Shown: positions 46,316 through 54,363 of the stretch, in pieces
Position numbering within the stretch: position 1 is the first letter of the stretch
How the letters are laid out: every line of letters starts with the position of its first letter
Assembly: GCF_000304315.1 (NCBI RefSeq)
Contig: NC_018485.1
Coordinates: 2,450,501 to 2,514,500 of the forward strand
Source: Methylocystis sp. SC2
Lineage (GTDB): Bacteria > Pseudomonadota > Alphaproteobacteria > Rhizobiales > Beijerinckiaceae
Direction: 5' to 3'
Length of the DNA: 64,000 nucleotides
Notes under the pieces: generated by a model
Told to the model about the DNA's origin: nothing
The model's input: only the letters and a program-made list of their open reading frames with translations
Database searches by the model: none
Translations under genes and position numbers: made by a program

Positions 46316-47050
46316 ATGTCGACCCATATCTCGCGTTCTTGCGCGATCGCCCTTGCGGGAGCGTTGCTGTTCGTCGGCGGCGGCGCATTGGCTCAGCAGG
46401 CGCCCGCGGGCGGCGCAGCGCCGCAGCAACAACAGCAGCAGCAGCAGCCTCAGGGCCCGATCGCCGCCGAACTCGTCGCTGTCCAGCCGGACTGGACCAA
46501 GGTGTGCGGCGCCGATCCGCAGACCAAAAAGGAAATGTGCTACACGACGCGCGACTTCGGCGTGTCGGCGAAGGAGGGCGAGGCGCCCCAGCCGCTGCTC
46601 GCGCTCGCGATTTACGATCCCAAGGGCGACGATCAGAAGATCATCCGCCTGCTGCTGCCGCCGGGCCTCATGCTGAAACCCGGCTTCCGCTTTGCGATCG
46701 ACAAGGGAGCGCCGGAAAGCGGCGCGTTCGAAATCTGCTTCCCCAATGGCTGCTTCGCCGAAGCGAAGGTCAAGAAGGCGGTCGTCGACGGTATGAAGAA
46801 GGCCGAGAAGATGACGGTGGTCGTCAAGAATCAGGCGAACGGCGAAGTCACCTTCTATCTGCCGCTCGCCAATTTCGGCAAAGCCTTCGACGGCCCCGCC
46901 GTCGACCCGAAGGTCCTCGAAGAGCAGCAAAAGAAGCTGCAGGAAGAACTGCAGAAAAAGGCCGAGGAGGAGCGCAAGAAGCTCGAGGCTCAGAAGGGCG
47001 CCGCCACCGCGCCCGCGCCGAAGCCCGCGCCGGCCGCCACGAAGAAATAA
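46316..47050 (+). CDS. Invasion-associated locus B (IalB) family periplasmic protein
   Basis: A 244-residue exported protein. A Sec signal ends at ALAQQ (about residue 27), followed by a run of eight glutamines. The IalB domain contains WTKVCGADPQTKKEMCYTTR, LLLPPGLMLKPGFRF and FEICFPNGCFAEAKV, with four conserved cysteines that probably form disulfides. The last 45 residues are a charged helix (about 200-228) and a Pro/Ala/Lys-rich end (APAPKPAPAATKK). IalB proteins occur widely in Hyphomicrobiales; apart from a role of the Bartonella protein in erythrocyte invasion, their job is unknown. A strong terminator follows. Confidence 0.9.
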   Translation: MSTHISRSCAIALAGALLFVGGGALAQQAPAGGAAPQQQQQQQQPQGPIAAELVAVQPDWTKVCGADPQTKKEMCYTTRDFGVSAKEGEAPQPLLALAIYDPKGDDQKIIRLLLPPGLMLKPGFRFAIDKGAPESGAFEICFPNGCFAEAKVKKAVVDGMKKAEKMTVVVKNQANGEVTFYLPLANFGKAFDGPAVDPKVLEEQQKKLQEELQKKAEEERKKLEAQKGAATAPAPKPAPAATKK

Positions 47051-47075
47051 GTTTGTAACGAGCCCGAGACGAACG

Positions 47076-47108
47076 CCCGCGCGGGACGCTCCCGCGCGGG
47101 TTTTTTTT
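47076..47108 (+). terminator. Rho-independent terminator after the IalB-family gene
   Basis: CCCGCGCGGGA and TCCCGCGCGGG form an 11-bp perfect stem with a 3-base loop, followed at once by eight T residues. It closes the transcription unit before the oxidase operon. Confidence 0.95.
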
Positions 47109-47300
47109 AAGGGCATGGCCTTGGGCGCGAACCGCGCGCGGCGCAGCGCCGCCGTTCCGGCCCCTGGTTTTCCGGGAGATTCGCTGAACGCCCGACGAGT
47201 CGCGCGTAACGACAGCGTCACTTTGACGCGCGGCGATTAGCCGGTCTATATAGGCCGTCCGGCCCTATCGATCGCAACCACCGGCGAGGTCAAAGCACGC

Positions 47301-48128
47301 ATGTCTATCGCCATCGCCATGGTCCTGGTCGTCGCCGGTTCGATCCTGTTTCACGTGTTGAGTCCCTGGCGGGCGACGCCGATCGCGTCGAACTGGGGCT
47401 TCATCGACGACACGATGGGGCTGACCTTCCTGGTGACGGGGGCCGGTTTCGTCGCCGTCATCCTGTTTATGGCCTATTGCCTCTATCGCTTTCGCCATGT
47501 GCCGGGCCGGCGCGCCGCCTATGAGCCGGAGAATCAGAAGCTCGAAGCCTGGCTCGGCATCGTCACGACGGTCGCCGTCATCATACTCCTCGCGCCCGGC
47601 CTGCTTGTCTGGGGCCAGTTCATCACCGTGCCTAAGGACGCGATGGAGGTCGAAGCGGTGGGAGTCCAGTGGAACTGGAGCTTCCGCCTGCCGGGCGCCG
47701 ACGCCCAGCTCGGCTCGAGCGATGTGCGCTACATCGATTCAACCAATTCGATGGGTCTGAGCCCGGCCGATCCGAAGGGACAGGATGATCTGCTGATCTC
47801 AAGCGGGGAGCTGCACCTGCCGCTCGGCAAACCGGTCAAGCTCCTGCTGAGATCGATCGACGTCCTACATGACTTCTATGTCCCCGAGATCAGGGCGAAG
47901 ATGGACCTCGTGCCGGGCATCGTCACATATTTTTGGTTCACGCCGACCAAGATCGGCGAATATGAGATACTCTGCGCCGCCTATTGCGGCACGGGGCATC
48001 CGCAGATGCGCGGCAAGATGGTCATAGAGTCGGAGGCTGACTTCGAGACCTGGCGCACGGCGCAGCAGACGTTCGAGCAGTCGCGCAAGAGCGCCGCAGG
48101 CCAAGACAAGCGGGCCTCTGCTCAATGA
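47301..48128 (+). CDS. coxB: Cytochrome c oxidase subunit II (CoxM-like)
   Basis: A 275-residue subunit II with two N-terminal membrane helices (SIAIAMVLVVAGSILFHVL and LTFLVTGAGFVAVILFM; a third hydrophobic stretch is VTTVAVIILLAPGLLVWG) and a periplasmic cupredoxin domain. The CuA site is intact: the first His lies in IDVLHDFYVPE, and CAAYCGTGHPQMRG gives the C-x3-C-x3-H-x2-M ligands. It accepts electrons from cytochrome c. It opens a five- or six-gene oxidase operon behind a terminator. The arrangement II-I-III-III resembles CoxMNOP of Bradyrhizobium rather than the standard aa3 operon with assembly genes. No fused cytochrome c domain is present. Confidence 0.95.
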   Translation: MSIAIAMVLVVAGSILFHVLSPWRATPIASNWGFIDDTMGLTFLVTGAGFVAVILFMAYCLYRFRHVPGRRAAYEPENQKLEAWLGIVTTVAVIILLAPGLLVWGQFITVPKDAMEVEAVGVQWNWSFRLPGADAQLGSSDVRYIDSTNSMGLSPADPKGQDDLLISSGELHLPLGKPVKLLLRSIDVLHDFYVPEIRAKMDLVPGIVTYFWFTPTKIGEYEILCAAYCGTGHPQMRGKMVIESEADFETWRTAQQTFEQSRKSAAGQDKRASAQ

Positions 48129-48243
48129 CGCTCACCGATGCGAGTTGCGCCGCTTTGACATTCATCGCCGCTGATCGAGCGCCGCTGCGACGGGGCTCGA
48201 TCGATCGCCGGAAGCGCGATCGCGGCGAAGGGAGGAACGTTCC

Positions 48244-50010
48244 ATGACCGACGCCAGCGTACCACAGAACGTCGCGCCGCCGCCGGCGGAGGTGCCGGAC
48301 GTCGAACTCTATCACGCCCACAGCTGGATCACGAAATATGTGTTCAGCCAGGACGCCAAGGTCATCGCCATTCAATACGCCGGCACGGCCATCACCGTCG
48401 GCATTCTGGCCCTGGCGCTGTCATGGGTGATTCGCCTGCAGCTCGCCTTTCCGGGCGCGATCCCCTTCATTGACGCCAATGTCTATTACCAGTCCGTGAC
48501 CATGCATGGCATGATCATGGTCGTCTACATGCTCACCGCCATCTTTCTCGGCGGCTTCGGCAATTATCTCATTCCGCTGATGGTCGGCGCGAGGGACATG
48601 GTGTTCCCTTACGTCAACATGCTCAGCTACTGGGTCTATCTGCTCGCGACCCTCGTTCTCGTCTCGAGCTATTTCTTCCCGGGCGGGCCGACCGGCGCCG
48701 GCTGGACCCTTTATCCGCCGCAATCGATTCTGACAGGCACGCCGGGCCACGAATACGGCATCATCCTGATGCTCGTCTCTTTGATCCTGTTCATCGTCGG
48801 CTTCACGATGGGCGGACTGAATTACGTGGTGACGGTGCTGCAAGGGCGCACCCGAGGCATGACGCTGATGCGCATGCCGCTGACGGTTTGGGGGATCTTC
48901 TCCGCCGCCGTCATGGCGCTTCTCGCCTTCCCCGGCCTCTTCGTCGCCTGCGTCATGCTGCTCCTCGATCGCACGCTGGGCACGAGCTTCTTCATGCCGT
49001 CGCTCGTCGAACTCGGCGAGCGCAAGGACTATGTCGGCGGCAGCCCGATCTTGTTCCAGCACCTGTTCTGGTTCTTCGGCCATCCGGAGGTCTATATCGT
49101 CGCGCTGCCGGCCTTCGGCGTCGTGTCCGATCTGATCAGCGTGCATGCGCGCAAGAACATCTTCGGCTACCGAATGATGGTCTGGGCGATCATCGCCATC
49201 GGCGTGCTCAGCATGGTGGTCTGGGGCCACCATATGTATATCAGCGGCATGGACCCGTGGTTCGGGTTCTTCTTCGCGGTGACGACGCTCGCGATCGCCG
49301 TGCCGACCGCGCTGAAAGTGTATAATTGGGTGCTGACCCTTTGGCACGCCGACATCCACTTCACGACGCCGATGCTGTTCGCGCTGGGGTTCCTCGTCAC
49401 TTTCGTCAACGGCGGCATCACCGGCCTCTATCTCGGCAACGTCATCGTCGACGTGCCCTTGTCGGCGACGCTGTTCGTCGTCGCGCATTTCCACATGGTG
49501 ATGGGCATCGCGCCGGTGCTCGTCATCTTCGGCGCCATCTATCATTGGTATCCGAAGATCACCGGCCGCATGATGGACGAGCGGCTCGGCAAGATTCATT
49601 TCTGGATCACCTTCCTTGGCGCCTATGCGATATTCTTTCCGATGCACTATCTGGGCGTGCTCGGGATGCCGCGGCGCTTTTATGAGATGGGCGAAACCGC
49701 CTTCGTTCCCGCATCGGCCGCCACGCTCAACATTTTCATCACGGTCATCGCGTTGGCGGTCGGCTTCGCGCAGTCGATCTTCTTTTACAATCTGTTCAAG
49801 AGCCTGAAATACGGCGCCCCCGCCGGCGGCAATCCCTGGCGCGCCGCTTCGCTCGAATGGCAGACTCCCGAGACGCCGCCGGGACACGGCAATTGGGGTA
49901 AGCAGCTTCCGGTGGTTTATCGCTGGCCTTACGCCTACAGCGTGCCCGGCGCGCCGGAGGATTATCTGCCGCAGAACGCGCCGCCGGTCAGAGGAGAGCG
50001 TTCGCCATGA
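48244..50010 (+). CDS. ctaD: Cytochrome c oxidase subunit I (CoxN-like)
   Basis: A 588-residue heme-copper oxidase core subunit with twelve membrane helices. HGMIMVVYMLTAIFLGGFGNY contains a low-spin heme His. WFFGHPEVYIVALP has the CuB His, the A-type proton-pathway Glu and the cross-linked Tyr. VVWGHHMYISGMDPW carries two further CuB His, AVPTALKVYNW has the K-pathway Thr and Lys, and HFHMVMGIAP the heme a and a3 ligands. GARDMVFPYVNML corresponds to the D-pathway entrance. The complex reduces oxygen and pumps protons. Its stop overlaps the next start (ATGA at 50007-50010). Confidence 0.96.
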   Translation: MTDASVPQNVAPPPAEVPDVELYHAHSWITKYVFSQDAKVIAIQYAGTAITVGILALALSWVIRLQLAFPGAIPFIDANVYYQSVTMHGMIMVVYMLTAIFLGGFGNYLIPLMVGARDMVFPYVNMLSYWVYLLATLVLVSSYFFPGGPTGAGWTLYPPQSILTGTPGHEYGIILMLVSLILFIVGFTMGGLNYVVTVLQGRTRGMTLMRMPLTVWGIFSAAVMALLAFPGLFVACVMLLLDRTLGTSFFMPSLVELGERKDYVGGSPILFQHLFWFFGHPEVYIVALPAFGVVSDLISVHARKNIFGYRMMVWAIIAIGVLSMVVWGHHMYISGMDPWFGFFFAVTTLAIAVPTALKVYNWVLTLWHADIHFTTPMLFALGFLVTFVNGGITGLYLGNVIVDVPLSATLFVVAHFHMVMGIAPVLVIFGAIYHWYPKITGRMMDERLGKIHFWITFLGAYAIFFPMHYLGVLGMPRRFYEMGETAFVPASAATLNIFITVIALAVGFAQSIFFYNLFKSLKYGAPAGGNPWRAASLEWQTPETPPGHGNWGKQLPVVYRWPYAYSVPGAPEDYLPQNAPPVRGERSP

Positions 50011-50717
50011 GCGTCATGGGGCTCTTCTTCATCTTTATCGCCACCGTCTCCGTCATGTGGTTGGTCCGCCAGGGGGTGATGGAGTCGCCTTGGCTCGAGG
50101 AAGGCGAGGTTGCGCATTATCGTCGCGCCGGCGGCGCCGAGCCGCCGACGGCCGGGAGAGTGGGGCTCGCGGTCTTTCTCGCTGTCGCAGGCTGTCTATT
50201 TTCTCTGCTCGCCGCGGCTTTTTTCATGCGCGGCGACGCGCCTGACTGGCAGATGCCGCCGATCCCCCGCGTTCTTTGGGTCAACACTTTCCTTCTTGCC
50301 GCCAGCAGCGTCGCCCTGCAGGTCGCGGTCTTCGCCGCCCGGCGCGCCGACGCCGAGCGGGTCAAGACGGCGCTGCTTGTCGGGGCCGTAACCGCGGCGC
50401 TTTTCCTGATCGGTCAAATCTGGGCGTGGCGCGAACTTCTCGAGCTGCGTTTCTTCGCCTCGAGCAACGCCGCGAACGCCTTCTTCTATCTGCTGACGGG
50501 CGTGCACGCGCTGCATCTCATTGGCGGTCTGGTGGCGCTTGCGCGAACCACCGACAAGGTGCGTGGCGCCGAGCAAGTCACCAAGGCGCTGACGACGCGC
50601 GTCGAGCTCTGCGCCATCTACTGGCATTTTCTGCTGTTCGTCTGGTTGCTGATGTTCGCCATGCTGATCGGCTGGGCCGATGGTTTCGGCGCCATCTGCC
50701 GGCGTCTGCTTTCGTAA
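50007..50717 (+). CDS. Cytochrome c oxidase subunit III-like protein (CoxO-like)
   Basis: A 236-residue membrane protein with about six helices, related to subunit III. Hallmarks are FYLLTGVHALHLIGGLVALA and, at the end, CAIYWHFLLFVWLLMFAMLIG. The N-terminus is unusual: one helix, then a charged loop (EEGEVAHYRRAGGAE), so it is divergent from normal CoxC. It overlaps the subunit I stop by four bases and precedes another subunit III gene by 12 bp. Two linked subunit III genes are the mark of the CoxMNOP arrangement. Whether both are in one complex is unknown. Confidence 0.87.
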   Translation: MSVMGLFFIFIATVSVMWLVRQGVMESPWLEEGEVAHYRRAGGAEPPTAGRVGLAVFLAVAGCLFSLLAAAFFMRGDAPDWQMPPIPRVLWVNTFLLAASSVALQVAVFAARRADAERVKTALLVGAVTAALFLIGQIWAWRELLELRFFASSNAANAFFYLLTGVHALHLIGGLVALARTTDKVRGAEQVTKALTTRVELCAIYWHFLLFVWLLMFAMLIGWADGFGAICRRLLS

Positions 50718-50729
50718 AGGGAACGCGCT

Positions 50730-51458
50730 ATGACGGCGGAGCCTGTCACGACTGAACATGTAACGACTGAGCCCAATCTGCGGAGCAGCCTGATCGGCAT
50801 GGTCTCGGACTGGTCCTCGGATCAGCGCTCTTTCAAGAGCGCGTCCTGGGGCAAGGCGATGATGTGGATCTTCCTCGTCAGCGACACCTTTGTCTTCAGC
50901 TGCTTTCTGATTTCCTACATGACGGTGCGCATGTCCACGACGGTGGAATGGCCGCACCCGAGCGAAATCTTCGCGCTGGAGATCGGCGGCAAAAAAATTC
51001 CGCTCATCCTGATCGCCATCATGACCTTCGATCTCATCACGAGCTCGGGCACCATGGCGATGGCCGTCAACTTCGCCTATGCGCGCGAGCGCAGGAAGGC
51101 GGCGATTTTGATGCTGGTGACGGCGTTCTTTGGCGCCGCCTTCGTCGGCATGCAGGCCTTCGAATGGACCAAGCTCATTCACGAAGGCGTGCGGCCCTGG
51201 GGCAATCCCTTCGGCGCGGCGCAGTTCGGCTCCAGCTTCTTCATGATCACTGGCTTCCACGGATTCCACGTGTCGATCGGCGTGATCTTCCTGCTCATCA
51301 TCGCGCGCGCCGTCTGGCGGGGCGATTATGACGTGGGGCGACGCGGTTTTTTCACGAGCCGCAAGGGTCGATACGAGATCGTCGAGATCATGGGCCTATA
51401 TTGGCACTTCGTGGATCTCGTATGGGTGTTCATCTTCGCATTCTTCTATCTGTGGTGA
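50730..51458 (+). CDS. Cytochrome c oxidase subunit III family protein (CoxP-like)
   Basis: A 242-residue protein with five to six helices, closer to typical subunit III than its neighbour. Key segments are KAMMWIFLVSDTFVFSCFLI (conserved first helix), FVGMQAFEWTKLIHEGV (conserved Glu), MITGFHGFHVSIGVIFLLI and EIMGLYWHFVDLVWVFIFA. Subunit III supports proton uptake and oxygen access in the core subunit. The gene begins with ATG 50730 behind AAAGGGAA. The next gene (subunit IV) starts 20 bp later. Confidence 0.92.
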   Translation: MTAEPVTTEHVTTEPNLRSSLIGMVSDWSSDQRSFKSASWGKAMMWIFLVSDTFVFSCFLISYMTVRMSTTVEWPHPSEIFALEIGGKKIPLILIAIMTFDLITSSGTMAMAVNFAYARERRKAAILMLVTAFFGAAFVGMQAFEWTKLIHEGVRPWGNPFGAAQFGSSFFMITGFHGFHVSIGVIFLLIIARAVWRGDYDVGRRGFFTSRKGRYEIVEIMGLYWHFVDLVWVFIFAFFYLW

Positions 51459-51478
51459 CGTCTCCGACGGGGGAACTG

Positions 51479-51859
51479 ATGACGGCGACGACGGAAAATT
51501 CGAGTCACGGACATGCGCCTGTCGCGCAAGCGGCCCAGCCAGCGGCGCAGGCGCATGGCCAGCAGCATCCTATCAAGCTCTATCTTCTGGTGTGGGGGCT
51601 GCTCTTCGTTCTGAGCGCATGCTCCTATCTCGTCGATTATTTCGACTTTCAGGGCTATCTGCGCTGGTTCCTGATCGTCCTGTTCATGCTGCTGAAGGCC
51701 GGGCTCATCGTCGCCATCTTCATGCACATGGCGTGGGAGCGGCTGGCGCTGGTCGTCGCCATTCTGCTGCCGCCGCTGGCGGTGCTGGTGCTCATGGCGA
51801 TGATGGCGTGGGAAGGCGACTACACCAATTATCTGCGCGTGGTCTTTTTCGGCGCGTGA
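51479..51859 (+). CDS. Cytochrome c oxidase subunit IV family protein
   Basis: A 126-residue protein with three hydrophobic helices: LYLLVWGLLFVLSACSYLV, WFLIVLFMLLKAGLIVAIFM and LVVAILLPPLAVLVLMAMMA. The KAGLIVAIFMHMAWE segment is the signature of the prokaryotic COX4/CtaF group. The N-terminal 35 residues are Ala/Gln/His-rich and soluble. The start at 51479 has GGGGGAA before it. A TTG-initiated frame from 51401 lies inside the preceding gene. It is a small accessory subunit of the oxidase encoded upstream. Confidence 0.9.
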   Translation: MTATTENSSHGHAPVAQAAQPAAQAHGQQHPIKLYLLVWGLLFVLSACSYLVDYFDFQGYLRWFLIVLFMLLKAGLIVAIFMHMAWERLALVVAILLPPLAVLVLMAMMAWEGDYTNYLRVVFFGA

Positions 51860-51919
51860 CGCGCGTTCGCTCGCGCCGCCTGAACGAGTCGCGCAGATAG
51901 CCATCGGAGAAAATCGCGA

Positions 51920-52036
51920 ATGCGAAGGGACGATCAGCGCGTCGCCAATAAGGCGATCCTCATCGTGCTTTCGGCGCTCTGCCTCGTCATGATCATTTTT
52001 CTCGGCGCCTGGACGCTCGTCGCCCATCTGCAGTAG
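51920..52036 (+). CDS. 38-residue single-span membrane protein at the end of the oxidase operon
   Basis: A short gene with a good GGAGAAAA site seven bases before its ATG. The product begins with a charged stretch (MRRDDQRVANK), followed by one strong hydrophobic helix (AILIVLSALCLVMIIFLG) and ends AWTLVAHLQ. It lies 60 bp after the subunit IV gene on the same strand and nothing else is close by. Tiny single-helix subunits are known in several terminal oxidases (for example CcoQ, CydX), and this could be one. There is no recognisable family motif, so the assignment is by context only. Confidence 0.6.
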   Translation: MRRDDQRVANKAILIVLSALCLVMIIFLGAWTLVAHLQ

Positions 52037-52053
52037 CGCGGCTTCTGCTACTC

Positions 52054-53481
52054 CTATTCCTCGAGCACGCCCTCTTCATTGACCGCGTGCGCCAGGCCGG
52101 CCGTCGTCATCAGCCCTGCGACGCTAACGGCGACCATAAGCGCGACGACGCCCGTCAGTCCCCAGCCGGCCTGCAGTTGCGGCACCACGAATGTGCCGAA
52201 AGTGGCGCCGACCTTGGCGCTCGCCGCCGCGAAGCCGCTCGCCGAGGCGCGAATCGCCGTTGGAAAAAGCGTCGGCGCGAGGGTGAAGGTCGTCGCGTTG
52301 GGTCCGGCGTTCATCGCGAAATTGAACAGCATGAAGCCGCCGATGACGAAGGCGAGATGCGCATTCGCGCCATTGTCCGACATCGCCGCGAAGAGCAACA
52401 GCAGCATGCCGAGCCCCATGCCGCTAAATCCCGCGACCTGCATGGTGATCCGCCCGAAGCGCGGAACGGCCCAGAGGCTCGCCACAAAGCCGATGATGAG
52501 AAAAGCGTCGACGATGGCGCTGCCTTCCGCATCGGCGAAGTCGGCCGCGATCGAGCCGGCGTCGGCGGCGCCAAGATGCATGGCGCCGAGAATGACCGGG
52601 GTGAACAGGCCGACGCCGTAGGTCGCGACGTCCATCAGCATCCATGGCAAGGAGACGAGCATCGTGCGTGCGCGATAGGCTTGGCGGAACAGCGTCGAAT
52701 AGCCGACGTCCTGCCTGACCGGCGTAGCGTTCGGTCTGGCGTTCGCCAAAGCGACGCCTTCCGCGCGAAGATCCATCGGCTTTTCGCCGAACTCCGTCGA
52801 CAATCTCTTGAGCAGCGCCGCCGCTTCGCCGATCCGCCCCTTCGCCACCAGCCAGCGCGCGCTTTCCGGCGCCCATATGCGCGCGGCAAGAAAAAGCAGC
52901 GCGATGGCGCCGCCGGCGCCGAACAGCAGCCGCCAGTCTTCCGTCGAGGGGCGCAGCTTCAATATCGCGAGGCCGGCGAGCGCCGCCGCCGCCATGCCGA
53001 CCGACTGCAGGGAGATCGTCGCCACGGTCATTCTGTTGCGCGACGCGCGCGGCATCAGCTCCGACACATAAGCGCCGCTCGTCGGAAAATCGATGCCGAC
53101 GCCGACGCCAAGAAGAAACTGCGAGAGCAGGATCAAGCGGGCGTTGGGCGCCGCCGCGCCGATGAAGCAGGCGAGCGCGATGATGGCCATGTCGGCGATG
53201 AAGACGCGCTTGCGGCCGAATCTATCCGCGCCGATTCCGCCGAGCGCCGAACCCGCGACCGCGCCGAGCACCAGCGCCGATCCAATAAGGCCGACGAAAA
53301 GCGGGCTGATCGGAAAGTCGCGCTTGAGCAACGGCAGCGCGACGCCCAATCCTGACACGGAGAAGCCGTCCAGAAGGGCGCCGCCGCTCGCCGCGAGCCA
53401 ATAGGCGTAATGACGCCATGTCATCGGCGCTTCGTCGAGCGCGGAAAAAATCGAGGCGGCGTTTACCGGCGACGCCGTCAC
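52054..53481 (-). CDS. Major facilitator superfamily transporter
   Basis: A 475-residue MFS protein with twelve helices. Motif A is in GGIGADRFGRKRVFIADM, and the sugar-porter style PTSGAYVSELMPRASRNRM follows (the FPTSGAYVSE form). The second half is more divergent. The start is GTG 53481, supported by AGGAG and by overlap with the PPK2 stop (GTGA). An apparent extension to 53874 is inside the PPK2 gene. Similar proteins carry organic acids, aromatic acids or sugars, and the substrate cannot be inferred. Translational coupling to a polyphosphate kinase is unusual and may hint at phosphate or osmotic use. Confidence 0.85.
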   Translation of the reverse strand: MTASPVNAASIFSALDEAPMTWRHYAYWLAASGGALLDGFSVSGLGVALPLLKRDFPISPLFVGLIGSALVLGAVAGSALGGIGADRFGRKRVFIADMAIIALACFIGAAAPNARLILLSQFLLGVGVGIDFPTSGAYVSELMPRASRNRMTVATISLQSVGMAAAALAGLAILKLRPSTEDWRLLFGAGGAIALLFLAARIWAPESARWLVAKGRIGEAAALLKRLSTEFGEKPMDLRAEGVALANARPNATPVRQDVGYSTLFRQAYRARTMLVSLPWMLMDVATYGVGLFTPVILGAMHLGAADAGSIAADFADAEGSAIVDAFLIIGFVASLWAVPRFGRITMQVAGFSGMGLGMLLLLFAAMSDNGANAHLAFVIGGFMLFNFAMNAGPNATTFTLAPTLFPTAIRASASGFAAASAKVGATFGTFVVPQLQAGWGLTGVVALMVAVSVAGLMTTAGLAHAVNEEGVLEE

Positions 53482-54332
53482 CGGCCTTTGCTCCTTTCCT
53501 CTTCGCTCTTTGCTTGATCGTAAAGCTTGCGAATCTGCTCGATGTCGACGGAGGGCTTGGGCAGCTTCAGATTGAGATCGTCGAGCGTATCGGCGATGAT
53601 GCTGGAAACCGCGAGATTGCGAAACCATTTGTGGTTCGACGGGATCACGAACCAGGGCGCATGGCCGGTCGAGCAGCGCGACAAGGCCGCCTCGAACGCC
53701 TTGATGTAATCGTCCCATTTCTCCCGCTCGGAATAGTCGCTGGCGCTGATCTTCCACTGGTGCGCCGGATCGTCGAGCCGCGCCTTGAAGCGCTCGAGCT
53801 GTTCTTCTTTTGAGATATAGAGAAAGAACTTCAGAATGGTCGTCTTGTTTTCTACCGCCAGCAGCTTTTCCCATTCATTGATGAAGTCGTAGCGCGGCTT
53901 CCACACGTCTTTTGGCGCGAGCTTATGCACGCGCACGACGAGCACGTCTTCGTAATGCGAGCGATTGAAGATCGAAACGTAGCCGCGTTGCGGCGCATGC
54001 GGATGAACGCGCCACAGGAAGTCGTGCGCTTGTTCCTCGGGAGTCGGCTGCTTGAACCCCGTCACTTGCACGCCTTGCGGGTCCATGGCGCTGATGACGT
54101 GCCAACAGGTGCCGTCTTTGCCGGCGCTGTCGATCCCTTGCAAAACGATCAGCAGAGAATGCGTGCGGTCGGCGTAGAGTTTACGCTGCAGCTCGGTGAT
54201 GCGCGCGAGATTGCGCTGCAACGCCTGCGCCGCTTCGGCATCATTCGCATAGTCGCCATGAAAACCCGGATCGATCGATTCGAGATCGACGTCCGAGCCG
54301 GGCTCGACGCGGAACCTCTTGACGAAATTCAT
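53478..54332 (-). CDS. ppk2: Polyphosphate:nucleotide phosphotransferase, PPK2 family
   Basis: A 284-residue PPK2. The Walker A motif is LIVLQGIDSAGKDGTCWHV (about residues 61-79), the lid region is HAPQRGYVSIFNRSHYEDVL with Walker B, and LKFFLYISKEEQLERFKARL and KWFRNLAVSSI close the domain. PPK2 enzymes use polyphosphate to phosphorylate ADP, GDP or AMP. The size and N-terminus (about 30 residues before the core) resemble class III enzymes, but class was not proved. It is followed by the MFS gene with overlap. A proton ATPase gene begins upstream on the same strand. Confidence 0.93.
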   Translation of the reverse strand: MNFVKRFRVEPGSDVDLESIDPGFHGDYANDAEAAQALQRNLARITELQRKLYADRTHSLLIVLQGIDSAGKDGTCWHVISAMDPQGVQVTGFKQPTPEEQAHDFLWRVHPHAPQRGYVSIFNRSHYEDVLVVRVHKLAPKDVWKPRYDFINEWEKLLAVENKTTILKFFLYISKEEQLERFKARLDDPAHQWKISASDYSEREKWDDYIKAFEAALSRCSTGHAPWFVIPSNHKWFRNLAVSSIIADTLDDLNLKLPKPSVDIEQIRKLYDQAKSEEERSKGR

Positions 54333-54363
54333 GTGCTCCGCCTCCTTCGACCTGTCGCTCCAG

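Noticed and set aside
48421..49887. 488-residue open frame on the - strand
   Set aside because: It is the antisense shadow of cytochrome oxidase subunit I, rich in His/Asp/Arg without motifs.
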